64,000 nt of DNA from Lachnospiraceae bacterium TWA4 (GCA_000875945.1 JPZU01000001.1:1085878-1149877); one strand, 5' to 3'. Shown: positions 8,890-18,587, counted from the stretch's first letter. Numbers and translations are program-made. The notes: a model not told the origin generated them from the sequence alone.

Positions 8890-9567
8890 TTAATTTAAAA
8901 AATGTTCTAAATATTGTTTTACAAACATATTTTCTGAATGAAGAGCAAGTTCATCAAAACTTCCCTGCGTAATAATTTTTCCATCTTTCATAAAGATAAT
9001 TTCATCTGCTAATCGTTTGACCTGTGCAATATCATGCATAACCATAATCACTGTACAATTACACTCCCTATGATAATCCCTCAACACCTTTTCAAACAAC
9101 TTAATTCCTTGTATATCCATTGCAGATGAAGGCTCATCTAATAATAATAAATCACAAGGCTTACTAATGACTCGACAAAATGCCAATCGCTGCTTTTCTC
9201 CTCCTGACAACGACTGTGCTGGTTTATCCTTTAAATTGTTAATATCCATTCGTTCTAGAACTTCTTCTAACTGTGCTGTAGATTTTTCTTTAATGAGTTT
9301 GCTCATGTTTTTTAACACAGACATACTAAAAATATAAGGAGTTTGTGGCATATAAGAAATACAATACTTTTCAGGCTTTAGAATTTCCTTACTATCAGAT
9401 TTTAATACCCCTGCAAGCATTTTTAAACATGTACTTTTTCCTGCACCATTTTCTCCAATAATTGCATAGCATTTTCCTGGTTGTAATCTAAGTGATTCAA
9501 TATCTAATACGACTCTTCTTTCGTAACTCTTTTTTAGATTTTTCCATTCAAACTTTTCTATACTCAT
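8890..9567 (-). CDS. tupC: Tungstate ABC transporter ATPase TupC
   Basis: A compact ATPase of about 225 residues. Walker A is IGENGAGKST, the signature is LSGGEKQRLAFCR and Walker B is LLLLDEPSSAMD. The start at 9567 is chosen over 9582 because GAGG then lies nine bases upstream. It is the last gene of a tupA-tupB-tupC unit. TupC proteins are short ATPases without the ModC C-terminal domain, which agrees. Substrate assignment rests on the TupA partner. Confidence 0.9.
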   Translation of the reverse strand: MSIEKFEWKNLKKSYERRVVLDIESLRLQPGKCYAIIGENGAGKSTCLKMLAGVLKSDSKEILKPEKYCISYMPQTPYIFSMSVLKNMSKLIKEKSTAQLEEVLERMDINNLKDKPAQSLSGGEKQRLAFCRVISKPCDLLLLDEPSSAMDIQGIKLFEKVLRDYHRECNCTVIMVMHDIAQVKRLADEIIFMKDGKIITQGSFDELALHSENMFVKQYLEHFLN

Positions 9568-9595
9568 TTTATAAGGCCTCATTCATGAATTATTA

Positions 9596-10270
9596 TTAGT
9601 CGGAAATTATACTTGCTACTATATTCACAATCAATGAACATAATAGTAAAACAACTCCTAATGACACAGCAAAATAAAAGTTACCACGATTGGTTTCTAA
9701 CATAATTGCAGTTGTCATAACTCTTGTTTTGTATTGTACATTTCCACCAACTAGTTGAACAGCACCAACCTCTGCAATTGATCTACCAAATGCAGATAAT
9801 AAAATACCAATCAGTGGTTTCTTACACTCATGTAATAATAAATACAATTGTTTTATTTTAGAAATATTTAGTCCTCTAACTGTTTCTTTTATTTCAAAGT
9901 ATTTTTTTTCTAAAATTGGATTCGATAATCCTGCAACTATAGGTGTAATTAAAACCACTTGTGCAATGACCATTGCCTGTAAAGTATATAACAACTTTAA
10001 TTCTCCAAGAGGACCACTTCTTGATAATATCAAAAAGACAATTAATCCTGCAACTACTGGTGGCATACCCATTAAAGTATTTATTAATCGACAAATATAC
10101 TTCTTTTTTCTATTTACTGGACTAATTGCTAATACAACTCCTATGATTATTCCAAACGAAGTTGACAGTACTGTTGAAAACAAGGACATTTTTAAAGTTA
10201 ATACTACAATTTGCCTTAACTCATCATACTCTAGTAAAAATTTTATAATCTTTTGAAGTTCTATCCACAT
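9596..10270 (-). CDS. tupB: Tungstate ABC transporter permease TupB
   Basis: A 224-residue permease with about five membrane segments. The conserved loop GRSIAEVGAVQLVGGNVQYKTRVMTTAI is typical of TupB/ModB permeases, and the segment INTLMGMPPVVAGL is TupB-like. It begins 11 bases after tupA ends and precedes tupC. It would form the membrane channel for tungstate in a cofactor-dedicated importer separate from ModABC. Confidence 0.9.
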   Translation of the reverse strand: MWIELQKIIKFLLEYDELRQIVVLTLKMSLFSTVLSTSFGIIIGVVLAISPVNRKKKYICRLINTLMGMPPVVAGLIVFLILSRSGPLGELKLLYTLQAMVIAQVVLITPIVAGLSNPILEKKYFEIKETVRGLNISKIKQLYLLLHECKKPLIGILLSAFGRSIAEVGAVQLVGGNVQYKTRVMTTAIMLETNRGNFYFAVSLGVVLLLCSLIVNIVASIISD

Positions 10271-10280
10271 AATTATTTAA

Positions 10281-11171
10281 TTAATCAATGTAAAATAATT
10301 GCTGACCGTATTCTTCTTTACCATAGTTTGTAATTAACTCTTTTGCTTTATCTGATTTCATCCAATCAATAAATGCCTTTGCACCTGCTGTATTGGTATC
10401 TTTCCATTTTTCTGGATTAATTTCAATCATAGAATAAGTATTTTTTAAATCTTCAGATTCTTCTAATAGTAATGATAAAGAGTCTTTTAAGCTATGTGAT
10501 AAATAAGTTGCTTTATCAGTAAATACATATGCCTGCTGTTCACTTGCAACATTGATAGAAGCACCCATTCCCTGACCTGTGCTGATGTACCAATCTTCGC
10601 CCTTTGGATCAACATTTATAGCCTTCCATAATTTTAACTCTGCTTTATTTGTTCCAGAATCATCTCCTCTAGAAACAAATTTGCTCTTTGATTTTGCAAT
10701 CTTTTCAAACGCTTCACTGGCAGTTTTAGCAGATTTTATACCTGCTGGATCATTTTCAGGACCAACAATTACAAAATAATTATACATTAATACAACTCTT
10801 TCTACGCCATAGCCTTCTTTAATAAATTCTTCTTCTGAAGCCTTTGCATGAACTAAAAGACAATCTGCATCGCCTGTTCTTCCTTTTTCGATAGCTGCGC
10901 CAGTTCCTGCTGAGGTGATTTCAAGCTTATATCCGGTATCTTTTTCAAAGTCACTTTGTAAATATGGTAATAACCCTGAATCATTTACTGATGTAGTTGT
11001 TGATAATCTGATAACCTCATTTTTTACAGCTGCTTCAGTCTGTTTACTCTGTTCACTTTGTTTAGTTGTTTCAGTATTTTTTGTATTACTGCAACCAAAA
11101 AATGCAAGACTTGTAAGTGCAATAATTAGTAATACAGCAATCGTTTTTAATAAATGATTTTTTTGTTTCAT
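10281..11171 (-). CDS. tupA: Tungstate-binding lipoprotein TupA
   Basis: A 296-residue lipoprotein with lipobox FFGC and the distinctive TupA motifs RLSTTTSVNDSGLLPYL near residue 54 and SRGDDSGTNKAEL near residue 160. The TTTS and RGDDSGT residues are known to hold the oxyanion in the TupA family, which prefers tungstate to molybdate. Presence of both tup and mod operons beside a formate dehydrogenase gene suggests that this enzyme may use tungsten, molybdenum or either; the sequence does not decide this. Confidence 0.92.
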   Translation of the reverse strand: MKQKNHLLKTIAVLLIIALTSLAFFGCSNTKNTETTKQSEQSKQTEAAVKNEVIRLSTTTSVNDSGLLPYLQSDFEKDTGYKLEITSAGTGAAIEKGRTGDADCLLVHAKASEEEFIKEGYGVERVVLMYNYFVIVGPENDPAGIKSAKTASEAFEKIAKSKSKFVSRGDDSGTNKAELKLWKAINVDPKGEDWYISTGQGMGASINVASEQQAYVFTDKATYLSHSLKDSLSLLLEESEDLKNTYSMIEINPEKWKDTNTAGAKAFIDWMKSDKAKELITNYGKEEYGQQLFYID

Positions 11172-11372
11172 AATCTTTCCCTCTTCTCATTATTTTTAAT
11201 TCACTAAAAACAAAAAACTATACTAAAAATGACTATTCAATTTACTTTAGCCTCTTAATCTATCCTCCTTTTACTATTTAAAATTCATATAGTTAATTAT
11301 TTCTATTGTGTAATAAATTTATTATACAATATTTATTGAAATTTTACAATTTCTTTTTATATATTGTAATTT

Positions 11373-11514
11373 GTAACTATTCAGAGCCATGCGTAACTAT
11401 GAGAATGATTCGTTGAATACTTGTATTCATAAGAATTATTCGAAATAGGTACATATGGCGAGCAGCCACAACGAGAAAACCAACGGTTTTTCGAGGTTGG
11501 CTCTGAATAGTTAC
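11373..11514. mobile_element. Short inverted-repeat (MITE-like) element
   Basis: GTAACTATTCAGAGCCA (11373-11389) recurs as a perfect 17-bp inverted copy at 11498-11514. The 108-base interior contains two short GAAT-x-ATTCG repeats and no plausible gene. The architecture matches a miniature transposable element but could also be a cruciform-forming repeat. Confidence 0.5.
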
Positions 11515-11536
11515 GTAATCCTCCATACACAAAAAA

Positions 11537-11566
11537 AGAGCAAGATACATCCCCATATCTTGCTCT
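11537..11566 (-). terminator. Terminator of the fdhA operon
   Basis: A perfect 11-bp stem, AGAGCAAGATA / TATCTTGCTCT with an 8-base loop, is followed on the minus strand by seven T. It lies after the DUF3343 gene. The A-run on the other side also makes it usable in the plus direction. Confidence 0.85.
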
Positions 11567-11574
11567 AAAAATCT

Positions 11575-11649
11575 CTAACTCTAATACCCTAACTAGAGCT
11601 AGCTAATTACATATTTCCTAACTCTAATACCCTAACTAGAGCTAGTTAA
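11575..11649. repeat. Two 32-bp direct repeats
   Basis: A 32-base unit starting CTAACTCTAATACCC occurs at 11575-11606 and 11618-11649, offset by 43 bases and differing only at one base near the end. It lies between the DUF3343 stop and its terminator. Function unknown. Confidence 0.8.
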
Positions 11650-11731
11650 CTATAATTAATTCCATATCCTATTGTTTTGTTTAGCAGTTATTTGTTATCT
11701 AATTATGTCACTAATTGTTTTATCACTTCCC

Positions 11732-11968
11732 TTATAAATCCATTTCATAGTATTCATTCCATTCAAGGTCCTCTTCTTCGATAGCCCCTATAATCTCTTC
11801 TTCTGCCTGCGCTGGCGCTTTCCAACAAAGCCCACAGCCTGCATGAAGAGCTGCTGGAAGTTCACTAAGTCTTCCCGGAAGATGCTTCTCTCTACAAAAT
11901 ACTTCCATACCTATCGCATCCGCTGTTGTATCAAATGTAATAATGATACAAGGTTTTCGCTTAAGCAC
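11732..11968 (-). CDS. DUF3343 putative Se/S carrier-like protein
   Basis: A 78-residue protein beginning at a GTG (11968) that overlaps the fdhA stop by eight bases. The pattern CIIITFDTTADAIGMEVFC followed by LPGRLSELPAALHAGCGLCWKA matches DUF3343, a family named as putative selenium/sulfur carriers. The conserved AGCGLCW cysteines are present. Coupling to a selenocysteine-containing formate dehydrogenase fits a role in selenium supply; that role is an inference from family name and context, as no biochemistry is visible here. Confidence 0.85.
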   Translation of the reverse strand: MLKRKPCIIITFDTTADAIGMEVFCREKHLPGRLSELPAALHAGCGLCWKAPAQAEEEIIGAIEEEDLEWNEYYEMDL

Positions 11969-14840
11969 TTACTACTTTACCTCTTGGTCCCATGCCTTTA
12001 TCACGTTTTCTCTTTTTACCCTTAGGCTGTAAACAACCTGTCTTCTTCTTCTCTTCGATAATCTCGTTAAGACTTTCATACCAAAGAATGTCTTGAACCT
12101 CATTCTCATAGAAATCAAGCTCGTCATTTTCAGCCTTTTGTGCTAACTCTTTAGCCTTTTCATCTGAAACCTTCTCAACCTTTACACCAACCTGCTTATA
12201 ACCAGGGATGAAAGAAATTGGATCTAATTCATGTGCATCAGTTAAAACATTTGCACCATGACTATAGTGGAAAGGCATCCAAGCAACACCTGGCTCTAAG
12301 GTATCTTCAATGTGAACTTCACAATAAACGGTACCTCTAGGAGAAGAAACGCTTACCCAATCACCAGCCTTAATTCCTTTAATCATCGCATCATCTTTAT
12401 TGAGCTCGATATAGTTCTTAGGAGCTGTATAGTGAATAGCAAGTGTACGATCTGTCATAGTCCTTGTATGGTAGTGATAAAGAATACGACAAGTCATCAA
12501 GGTAATTGGATATTCTTCATTTTCAGTTTCTGGAGAAGCTGCCCAATCCATTGCCTTTAGAAGTCCAATACCACCTTTACGAATTGGTCCATTTGCATGA
12601 AGATAAGGAGTTCCTGGATGATCTTCTGTAGGGCATGGCCACTGAATTCCATCAGAATTGTCTTTTAGTTTCTTATAGCTAATACCTGCATAAGATGGGG
12701 TTACTGTACGCATCTCATTGAAGATATCTTCCGCACTGTCATAATGGCATTTATAACCTAATCGGTTCATAAGCTCCATGATGATTTCCCAATCATCCTT
12801 GCATTCACCTTTTTTAGGAACTGCCTGGTTGACTAACTGTACTCTTCGCTCAGTATTACTAAATGTACCATCTTTTTCTGCGAAGCAAGTAACAGGAAGT
12901 ACAACATCTGCTCGTTCAGCTGTTTCAGTCATAAATAAGTCCTGAACAACAACAAATGCTTTATCTAAAGCCATTTCTACATGATGGGTATCTGGATCTG
13001 AAACCATAGGATTCTCACCCATAACATATAGAAGTTTTACTTTATCCTCTAAAATTGCAGGGATAGTCTGAGTAACTGTATATCCCTTCTTTGGATTTAA
13101 TGGAACGCCCCAAGCTTTTTCAAATTTCGCCTGAACTTCTGGATTAAATACTTTCTGATAAGCTGGATAGTCAGTTGGTAATGCACCCATATCACAAGCA
13201 CCCTGTACATTATTCTGTCCACGAAGTGGGTTAACACCACAACCTTCATGACCAAAGTTTCCAGTAACTAAAGCTAAATTACTAAGACTCATAACGTTAT
13301 TGGTACCATTTAAATGTTGGGTAATACCCATTGCATAAGCAATGTAAGATTTATGAGAAGATGCATAAAGTCTAGCTGCACGAATAATATCATTTGCATC
13401 TACACCACAAATTCTTGCACCAACTTCTGGAGTATATGGTTTTACGGATTCACGAAGTTCATCAATACCTTCTGTGTGTTCAGCAATATACTGTACATCT
13501 TCTAATCCTTCTTCAAAGATAATGTGAAGCATGGTATTTGATAAAGCAACACTCGTACCTGGTTTAATCTGTAAATAAATATCTGCAATATCTGCTAAGC
13601 TAATACGTTTAGGGTCAGCAACAATTAATTTTGCACCCTTTTGTACTGCCTGACGAATCTGCATACCCATAACTGGATGTGCATCGGTTGTATTAGAGCC
13701 TGTAACAAATAGTACTTCAGCTTTTAATACATCTGTAATGGTGTTTGTCATAGCACCAGAACCTAACGTAGTTGCAAGACCTGCAACGGTGGAGCTATGT
13801 CAGAGACGTGCGCAGTGATCTACATTGTTTGTACCAACAGCTGCGCGTAAAAATTTCTGGAAGATGTAGTTATCTTCATTGATAGTTCTTGCTGATGAAA
13901 ATCCTGCAATTGCATCTGGTCCACCTTCTGCTTTTGCTTCCTTAATTTTCTCAGTGATTAAATCGAAAGCTTCTTCCCAAGAAGCTTCTTCAAGCACACC
14001 ATTCTTACGAATAAGTGGGGTTTTTAAACGATTATCGTTATTAATAAAGTCAAATGCAAAACGTCCTTTAACACATAAAAGTTCATGATTTGATGCTCCA
14101 TCTGCTGGACGAACATCTACAACTTTATCATCTTTAACAACTAAGTTTAACTGACAACCTACACCACAGTAAGTACAAGTTGTACGAACTTCATGAGTTT
14201 CCCAATGACGGAAAGAATTCTGATACTTAGGAGTTAATGCACCTACTGGACATGCTGAAACACAGTTACCACAAGATTCACAGTTACTGTCAATCCATTT
14301 CTGTCCAAAAGCTGGGCTTACCACTGATTGGAATCCTCTTTGAGTAGTATCTATTGAACCACGACCTGTAAGTTTCTGACAGGTATTTACACATCTATGA
14401 CATAAAATACATAGATTTGGATTATAGGTAAAGAATCTATTTGAATCGTCAATAGGACGTTCAATACCTTGGAAAGGAACTTCCTTTACACCGTATTCAA
14501 AACAGTAATCCTGTAATTTGCATCGACCATTCTTTGCACAAGAAAAACAATCTGTTTTATGGTTGGTCATTAATAGCTCCAAAACACCTTTTCTTGAAGC
14601 TCTAACTCGTTCATTATTTGTATAAACAACATTTCCATCAGCTACCGGAAATGAACAAGCTGTCACAAGCTTTGGTAGTCCTTCGACTTCTACCATACAT
14701 ATACGACAAGATGCCTCAGGTGTTACATTCTTTAAATAACATAATGTAGGAATCTTTACACCAGCAACTTCGGCTGCCTGTAAGATAGTCGAGCCTTCTT
14801 CGACTTCTACAGTAATTCCATCAATCGTCACTCTTAACAT
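11961..14840 (-). CDS. fdhA: Selenocysteine-containing formate dehydrogenase, alpha subunit
   Basis: One 959-residue gene read through an in-frame TGA at 13802-13800. Up to it the protein reads NNVDHCARL and afterwards HSSTVAGL, the position of selenocysteine in FdhF-type enzymes, here Sec347. Domains in order: a 2Fe-2S domain (about 1-80), a NuoG-like cysteine cluster, two 4Fe-4S motifs (CILCHRCVNTC and CESCGNCVSAC), the CTYCGVGCQL cluster of the catalytic subunit, then the molybdopterin/tungstopterin domains ending about residue 900 and a basic tail. It oxidises formate or reduces CO2 with a bis-pterin Mo or W centre. No diaphorase or hydrogenase partner is adjacent. It has its own promoter and is followed by the DUF3343 gene. 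Confidence 0.95.
13771..13802 (-). promoter_or_regulatory. Selenocysteine TGA and SECIS hairpin
   Basis: Twelve bases after the TGA comes GTTGCA-GGTCT-TGCAAC, a perfect 6-bp stem with a GGTCT loop (13787-13771 on the minus strand). The E. coli fdhF SECIS has the same GGUCU apical loop at about the same distance. This directs SelB-dependent decoding of TGA. Confidence 0.93.
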
Positions 14841-14888
14841 AACCTGCCCCCTTTTATAAATTTTATCAATACTAAGTTATTTTTTATA

Positions 14889-14946
14889 AGTATATCAAAT
14901 ATATATAATACTGTCAATTTAAAAATAGACACTGTCTATTTTTAAA
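14889..14946 (-). promoter_or_regulatory. fdhA promoter with adjoining 29-bp palindromic operator
   Basis: TTGACA (14917-14912) and TATACT (14894-14889) are 17 bases apart on the minus strand. Immediately upstream lies a perfect palindrome with 14-bp arms, TTTAAAAATAGACA and its complement around one central base (14918-14946). It abuts the -35 box. It is a good operator candidate, possibly for the TetR protein of the same island, though that regulator's own upstream region lacks the motif. Confidence 0.8.
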
Positions 14947-14960
14947 AATTCTCAAAAAAA

Positions 14961-14982
14961 TAGAGGAATTTCCATTCCCCTA
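14961..14982 (-). terminator. Terminator after moeA-PBP
   Basis: On the minus strand TAGGGGAAT and ATTCCTCTA form a 9-bp stem (one G-U pair) with a 4-base loop, followed by seven T. It separates the moe genes from the fdhA promoter. Confidence 0.8.
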
Positions 14983-14988
14983 CTTTAT

Positions 14989-16890
14989 TTAAATATATAC
15001 AATTTCTCCTGAATGAGAAGTTCCATATCCACCCATCTCTTCCAATTTTTTATGAAATTCTTTACTCTTTAAAATCTTAATGAATTCCTGTACAACTGGT
15101 AAATCTAAATACTTCACTGGAATTGCAAAATCATACTCTTCTACTCCAATTTCTACAAAGTCCAGTCCCATTGCATTTGCAGCAGATAATACACCCATTC
15201 CAGCATCTGCACTTCCTCCTGCAACTGCTGCAGCAACAGTCATATGAGTGTTCGCTTCTCGCTCATACCCATCAATTTCATCTGTAGAAATTCCTAACTG
15301 TTTTAATTTATAGTCTAAAAGAACCCTAGTACCTGCTCCACGTTGACGATTAATGTATCGTTTACCTACAATATCCTCTAAAGACTTAATATTTAATGGA
15401 TTTCCCTTAGGAACCATCAAACCTTGAATTCGATCAACACCTTTAATTAATGCCATTGGCTCATTAAATAGACGTTTTAGATAAGAAATATTGTAAACAC
15501 CCGTTTCTTCATCTAATAAATGGGTAGGTGCCATATGTGCTTCTTTTCGCTTTAGACTCATAAGGCCTCCCATACTTCCTACATGTGTGCTAGATAAGAA
15601 AAAATTCTTATGTAGATTTGACATCATATCTGCCATAACATCTAAAATCAAATCGTGACTACCAATTAGCACTGCTGTATTTTCAACTTCTTTCAATGGG
15701 CGATAGAGTGATATACTCACTTCTTCTCCTGCTTCTACTCCTTCACAATTTTGAGGAATCACACAAAAGCCATCTGCACGAACAAGTGACATAGCTGCTC
15801 CTGCTCCACGCTGTAGTGGTGCTGCTACAATTTGATCTCCTACGCGTCCTACTTTTACACGTACATATTCCTCATATTTCAGCCCAGAAATTAAACGTTT
15901 CGAAATTACTGCCTTTATTGTTTCTTGAATTTTAGAAGTTTTTTGTCCTAAATAATCTAATACAGGTGTCACAAAATTGATAAAACCAATATAAGCCGAA
16001 ACTGGATATCCTGGAAGGGCAATAACTGGCTTTCCATTCACAATAGCTAATGCACAAGGTTTTCCTGGTTTAACAGCAACCCCATGAACTAACACCTCTC
16101 CTAGTTCTCTTAAAATTGGTACTGTAAAGTCCTTACTACCTTTACTAGTCCCTGCATTAATAATAACTACATCAAACTCCTTGGTTGCATTTGAAAGGGC
16201 TTCATAAATCTTATCTGGTTCATCTTTTACAATCGAAAAACGTTTAGGCGTTGCACCACATTCAATGACCATATTTTCAAACATTCTAGAGTTTGATTCA
16301 ATAATTTGTCCCTCTTTAATATCATCTGAAGGCTCTACAATTTCAGATCCTGTAGGAAAAATAGCAACTGTTGGTTTTTTTACCACTTCTACTTCTAGAA
16401 TTCCTGCTTCTAACAACACACCTACGTCAATTGCTCGAATCGAATGTCCACTTGGTAAAATCATTTCACCTGCCACAATATCCTCACCAATTGGACGAAT
16501 ATGCTGCCAAGGAACTGCTGGTGCATGCAGTTCAATACGTCCATCTTCTTTTTCCAGTAAATCTTCAACCATAATAACTGCATTAAATGGTTCTACAATT
16601 ACATTCCCAGTATTCACAAACTGATAATCTTCCTTTGCCAAGACTACTGGTCTAAGATCTGATGCACCTGATGTTTTCGCTGCTACCACTGCAATTCCAT
16701 CCATAGCTGCCGCATTATAATGTGGTGCACTACACTTGGCATAAATTGCATGACGTGTGACACGATTTAATGCCATCATTGACGAAACTACTTCATAACT
16801 TGGCTCAATTGTTTGATAAATAGTTTCTAAAAATCGGTTTCTCGCTTCTTTAACTGGCGTATTTTTAAGATAAAAATTTCTCTTTTCCAT
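14989..16890 (-). CDS. MoeA-type molybdenum insertase fused to a periplasmic-binding-like domain
   Basis: A 633-residue fusion. Residues 1-400 form MoeA, which inserts molybdate (or tungstate) into adenylylated molybdopterin; visible motifs include AAMDGIAV, TGSEIV, NAGTSKGSKDFT and the LPGYPVSAYIGF loop. Residues from about 410 form a periplasmic-binding-like domain (PF12727 type) with RYINRQRGAGTRVLLDYKL and AVAGGSADAGMGV. There is no signal peptide, so this domain acts in the cytoplasm, perhaps as a metal-oxyanion store or sensor; that is inferred. It follows the second moeA gene by five bases. Confidence 0.92.
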   Translation of the reverse strand: MEKRNFYLKNTPVKEARNRFLETIYQTIEPSYEVVSSMMALNRVTRHAIYAKCSAPHYNAAAMDGIAVVAAKTSGASDLRPVVLAKEDYQFVNTGNVIVEPFNAVIMVEDLLEKEDGRIELHAPAVPWQHIRPIGEDIVAGEMILPSGHSIRAIDVGVLLEAGILEVEVVKKPTVAIFPTGSEIVEPSDDIKEGQIIESNSRMFENMVIECGATPKRFSIVKDEPDKIYEALSNATKEFDVVIINAGTSKGSKDFTVPILRELGEVLVHGVAVKPGKPCALAIVNGKPVIALPGYPVSAYIGFINFVTPVLDYLGQKTSKIQETIKAVISKRLISGLKYEEYVRVKVGRVGDQIVAAPLQRGAGAAMSLVRADGFCVIPQNCEGVEAGEEVSISLYRPLKEVENTAVLIGSHDLILDVMADMMSNLHKNFFLSSTHVGSMGGLMSLKRKEAHMAPTHLLDEETGVYNISYLKRLFNEPMALIKGVDRIQGLMVPKGNPLNIKSLEDIVGKRYINRQRGAGTRVLLDYKLKQLGISTDEIDGYEREANTHMTVAAAVAGGSADAGMGVLSAANAMGLDFVEIGVEEYDFAIPVKYLDLPVVQEFIKILKSKEFHKKLEEMGGYGTSHSGEIVYI

Positions 16891-16895
16891 TACCT

Positions 16896-18125
16896 CTATC
16901 GTCCTTTCAATAAATGAACTTCAACTAAACTTCCTGCTTTCAATCCTTCTGTATTTTGACCAATAAGGAAATATCCATCTGCATCATTTAAAACTCTCCA
17001 AAGACCTGATGAACCTGCCACTGGACTAGCTACATATCCCTCTTCTGTTTGTTCTAATTTTACAGTCACACAAGTTTCACGTCCTGGAGAAGAAGGAAAA
17101 TTAATAGGTAAAGAAGCCAGAACTTTTGCCTCCACTTCATTTGTTTGAAAAGCATGTTCAACAAGTAACATAAAGACAATCGACGCTGCAACTGGATGTC
17201 CCGGTAATCCTAAAAGAATCGTTTTATTCTCATCATCCCACGCAAGAATCGTTGGTTTTCCAGGCTTTAGAGCAAGTCCATGAACTAATACTTCTTTTCC
17301 TGTCAACTCTGAAAATATTTGTTCTGTCATATCTTTTTTACCCTGTGAACTTCCTCCAGATGTAAAAACAAAGTCATAGTCTTTTAAAGCTTTGGATAAA
17401 GTTTTTCGTAAAACCTCATCATCATCTAATATTAATCCACCAAGTGTCACATCTATTCCAATCTCTTTTGCCTGAGTAGCAATTGCATATTCATTGCTAT
17501 CATAGACTTTCCCAATGCTAAGAGGTATTCCTGGTATACACAATTCATTTCCAGTAGAATAAACAATTGCTTTTAATGGACTAAGTACAGGAACCACATC
17601 AAATCCAAGAGAAGCCAGTGTACCAATTTCAGAAAATCCCAGTTTTTGACCTGCCTTAAAAATCAACTCACCTTTTTTTGTATCATCACCAGGATATACT
17701 ACATGATTTCCATCTGGAACCGATTGATTCACTGCAATCTGATTTGCATCAAAACGCTCACAGTACTCAATCATAACCATAGCATCAGCATCCTTTGGAA
17801 GCATTCCACCTGTTGGTACATAAGCACATTCTCCAGGTTTAAGTGATGTGGTTGCACATTCTCCCATAGCAACTTCTTCTACAACTGTCAAAAAACCAGG
17901 AATACTATCAGTTGCACCAAACGTATCTTTTGAACGAACTGCATATCCATCCACCGTTGAACGACAAAATGTCGGCACTTCAATTGGTGAATATATATCC
18001 TCTGCTAAAATACACTTTCTTGCTTCTATTAAAGAACGATATTCAACATTTCGTGGAAGCTTTAATAATAAATTTTTGAATAATTCCCTACTATTTGTAA
18101 GAGTTTCAACATTTAATAATTTCAT
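16896..18125 (-). CDS. moeA: MoeA molybdopterin molybdenumtransferase
   Basis: A 409-residue MoeA without the extra domain of its neighbour. The motifs CRSTVDGYAV, STGNELC, TSGGSSQGKKDMTEQ and LPGHPVAASIVF mark the three MoeA domains. Two moeA genes in tandem are common in organisms that handle both molybdenum and tungsten, where each paralogue may insert a different metal. That fits the nearby mod and tup importers but is inference. Spaced six bases from the MOSC gene upstream. Confidence 0.93.
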   Translation of the reverse strand: MKLLNVETLTNSRELFKNLLLKLPRNVEYRSLIEARKCILAEDIYSPIEVPTFCRSTVDGYAVRSKDTFGATDSIPGFLTVVEEVAMGECATTSLKPGECAYVPTGGMLPKDADAMVMIEYCERFDANQIAVNQSVPDGNHVVYPGDDTKKGELIFKAGQKLGFSEIGTLASLGFDVVPVLSPLKAIVYSTGNELCIPGIPLSIGKVYDSNEYAIATQAKEIGIDVTLGGLILDDDEVLRKTLSKALKDYDFVFTSGGSSQGKKDMTEQIFSELTGKEVLVHGLALKPGKPTILAWDDENKTILLGLPGHPVAASIVFMLLVEHAFQTNEVEAKVLASLPINFPSSPGRETCVTVKLEQTEEGYVASPVAGSSGLWRVLNDADGYFLIGQNTEGLKAGSLVEVHLLKGR

Positions 18126-18131
18126 ATTGTA

Positions 18132-18572
18132 TTAAATTCCTTTCAAATAATCTCCTGTACAAATTTTTGAATCCGTAAGACTTTTTACATAAATAATTCC
18201 ATTAGTCAACAAACACTGATCTCCTGTTTTAAATAATTCACATTCATTTTTATAACATTTTTTGCCAATTGACACCACCTCAAAAATTGCATCTCCAATA
18301 TAAAATGTATATCCTATATTAAAAAGTTCTTGTGGAAGACTATCTAAAATCAGGTTTGCGCTAAATTTCTTAAAACAAAGTCCTAAAACTTTTTTATCAT
18401 TTTTCCATTGAATTGTTTTCATATCAGAAATAGATATTGGATTTTTTTCATCCATTTCATGTCTATCTCCTATAATCCCATAACCAGACAAAAGATTTGC
18501 TTCTAAACAATTTTTAGGCGGACAACCTTTCTTTGTATAGATTTGAATTTGATTTAATTTTGTTTCTATCAC
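18132..18572 (-). CDS. MOSC-domain protein
   Basis: A 146-residue protein with a MOSC-like fold: LLSGYGIIGDRHEMDEKNPISI near the start, FSANLILDSL in the middle and a conserved KKCYKNECELF segment. MOSC proteins bind sulfur or molybdenum cofactor; stand-alone versions in Clostridia occur in molybdopterin operons. Cofactor handling is likely, but a precise reaction cannot be given. It lies between the TetR gene and moeA with short gaps, so it belongs to the same operon. Confidence 0.8.
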   Translation of the reverse strand: MIETKLNQIQIYTKKGCPPKNCLEANLLSGYGIIGDRHEMDEKNPISISDMKTIQWKNDKKVLGLCFKKFSANLILDSLPQELFNIGYTFYIGDAIFEVVSIGKKCYKNECELFKTGDQCLLTNGIIYVKSLTDSKICTGDYLKGI

Positions 18573-18587
18573 TAAAAATTTTCTCCT

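Larger units (their letters stand above)
11172..11731. other. 560-bp intergenic region between tupA and the formate dehydrogenase operon
   Basis: The half next to tupA is AT-rich and probably holds its promoter; a TATAAT-like box occurs near 11325 on the minus strand. The other half contains a short inverted-repeat element, a terminator and a pair of direct repeats, each listed separately. No conserved reading frame was recognised. Confidence 0.7.

Noticed and set aside
11575-11649. CRISPR array from two 32-bp repeats
   Set aside because: Only two units with an 11-base gap, and no cas genes anywhere in the window.
13798-13802. Apparent nonsense codon dividing the formate dehydrogenase gene
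   Set aside because: The TGA is at the selenocysteine position, both halves share a frame, and a SECIS hairpin with the GGTCT loop follows.
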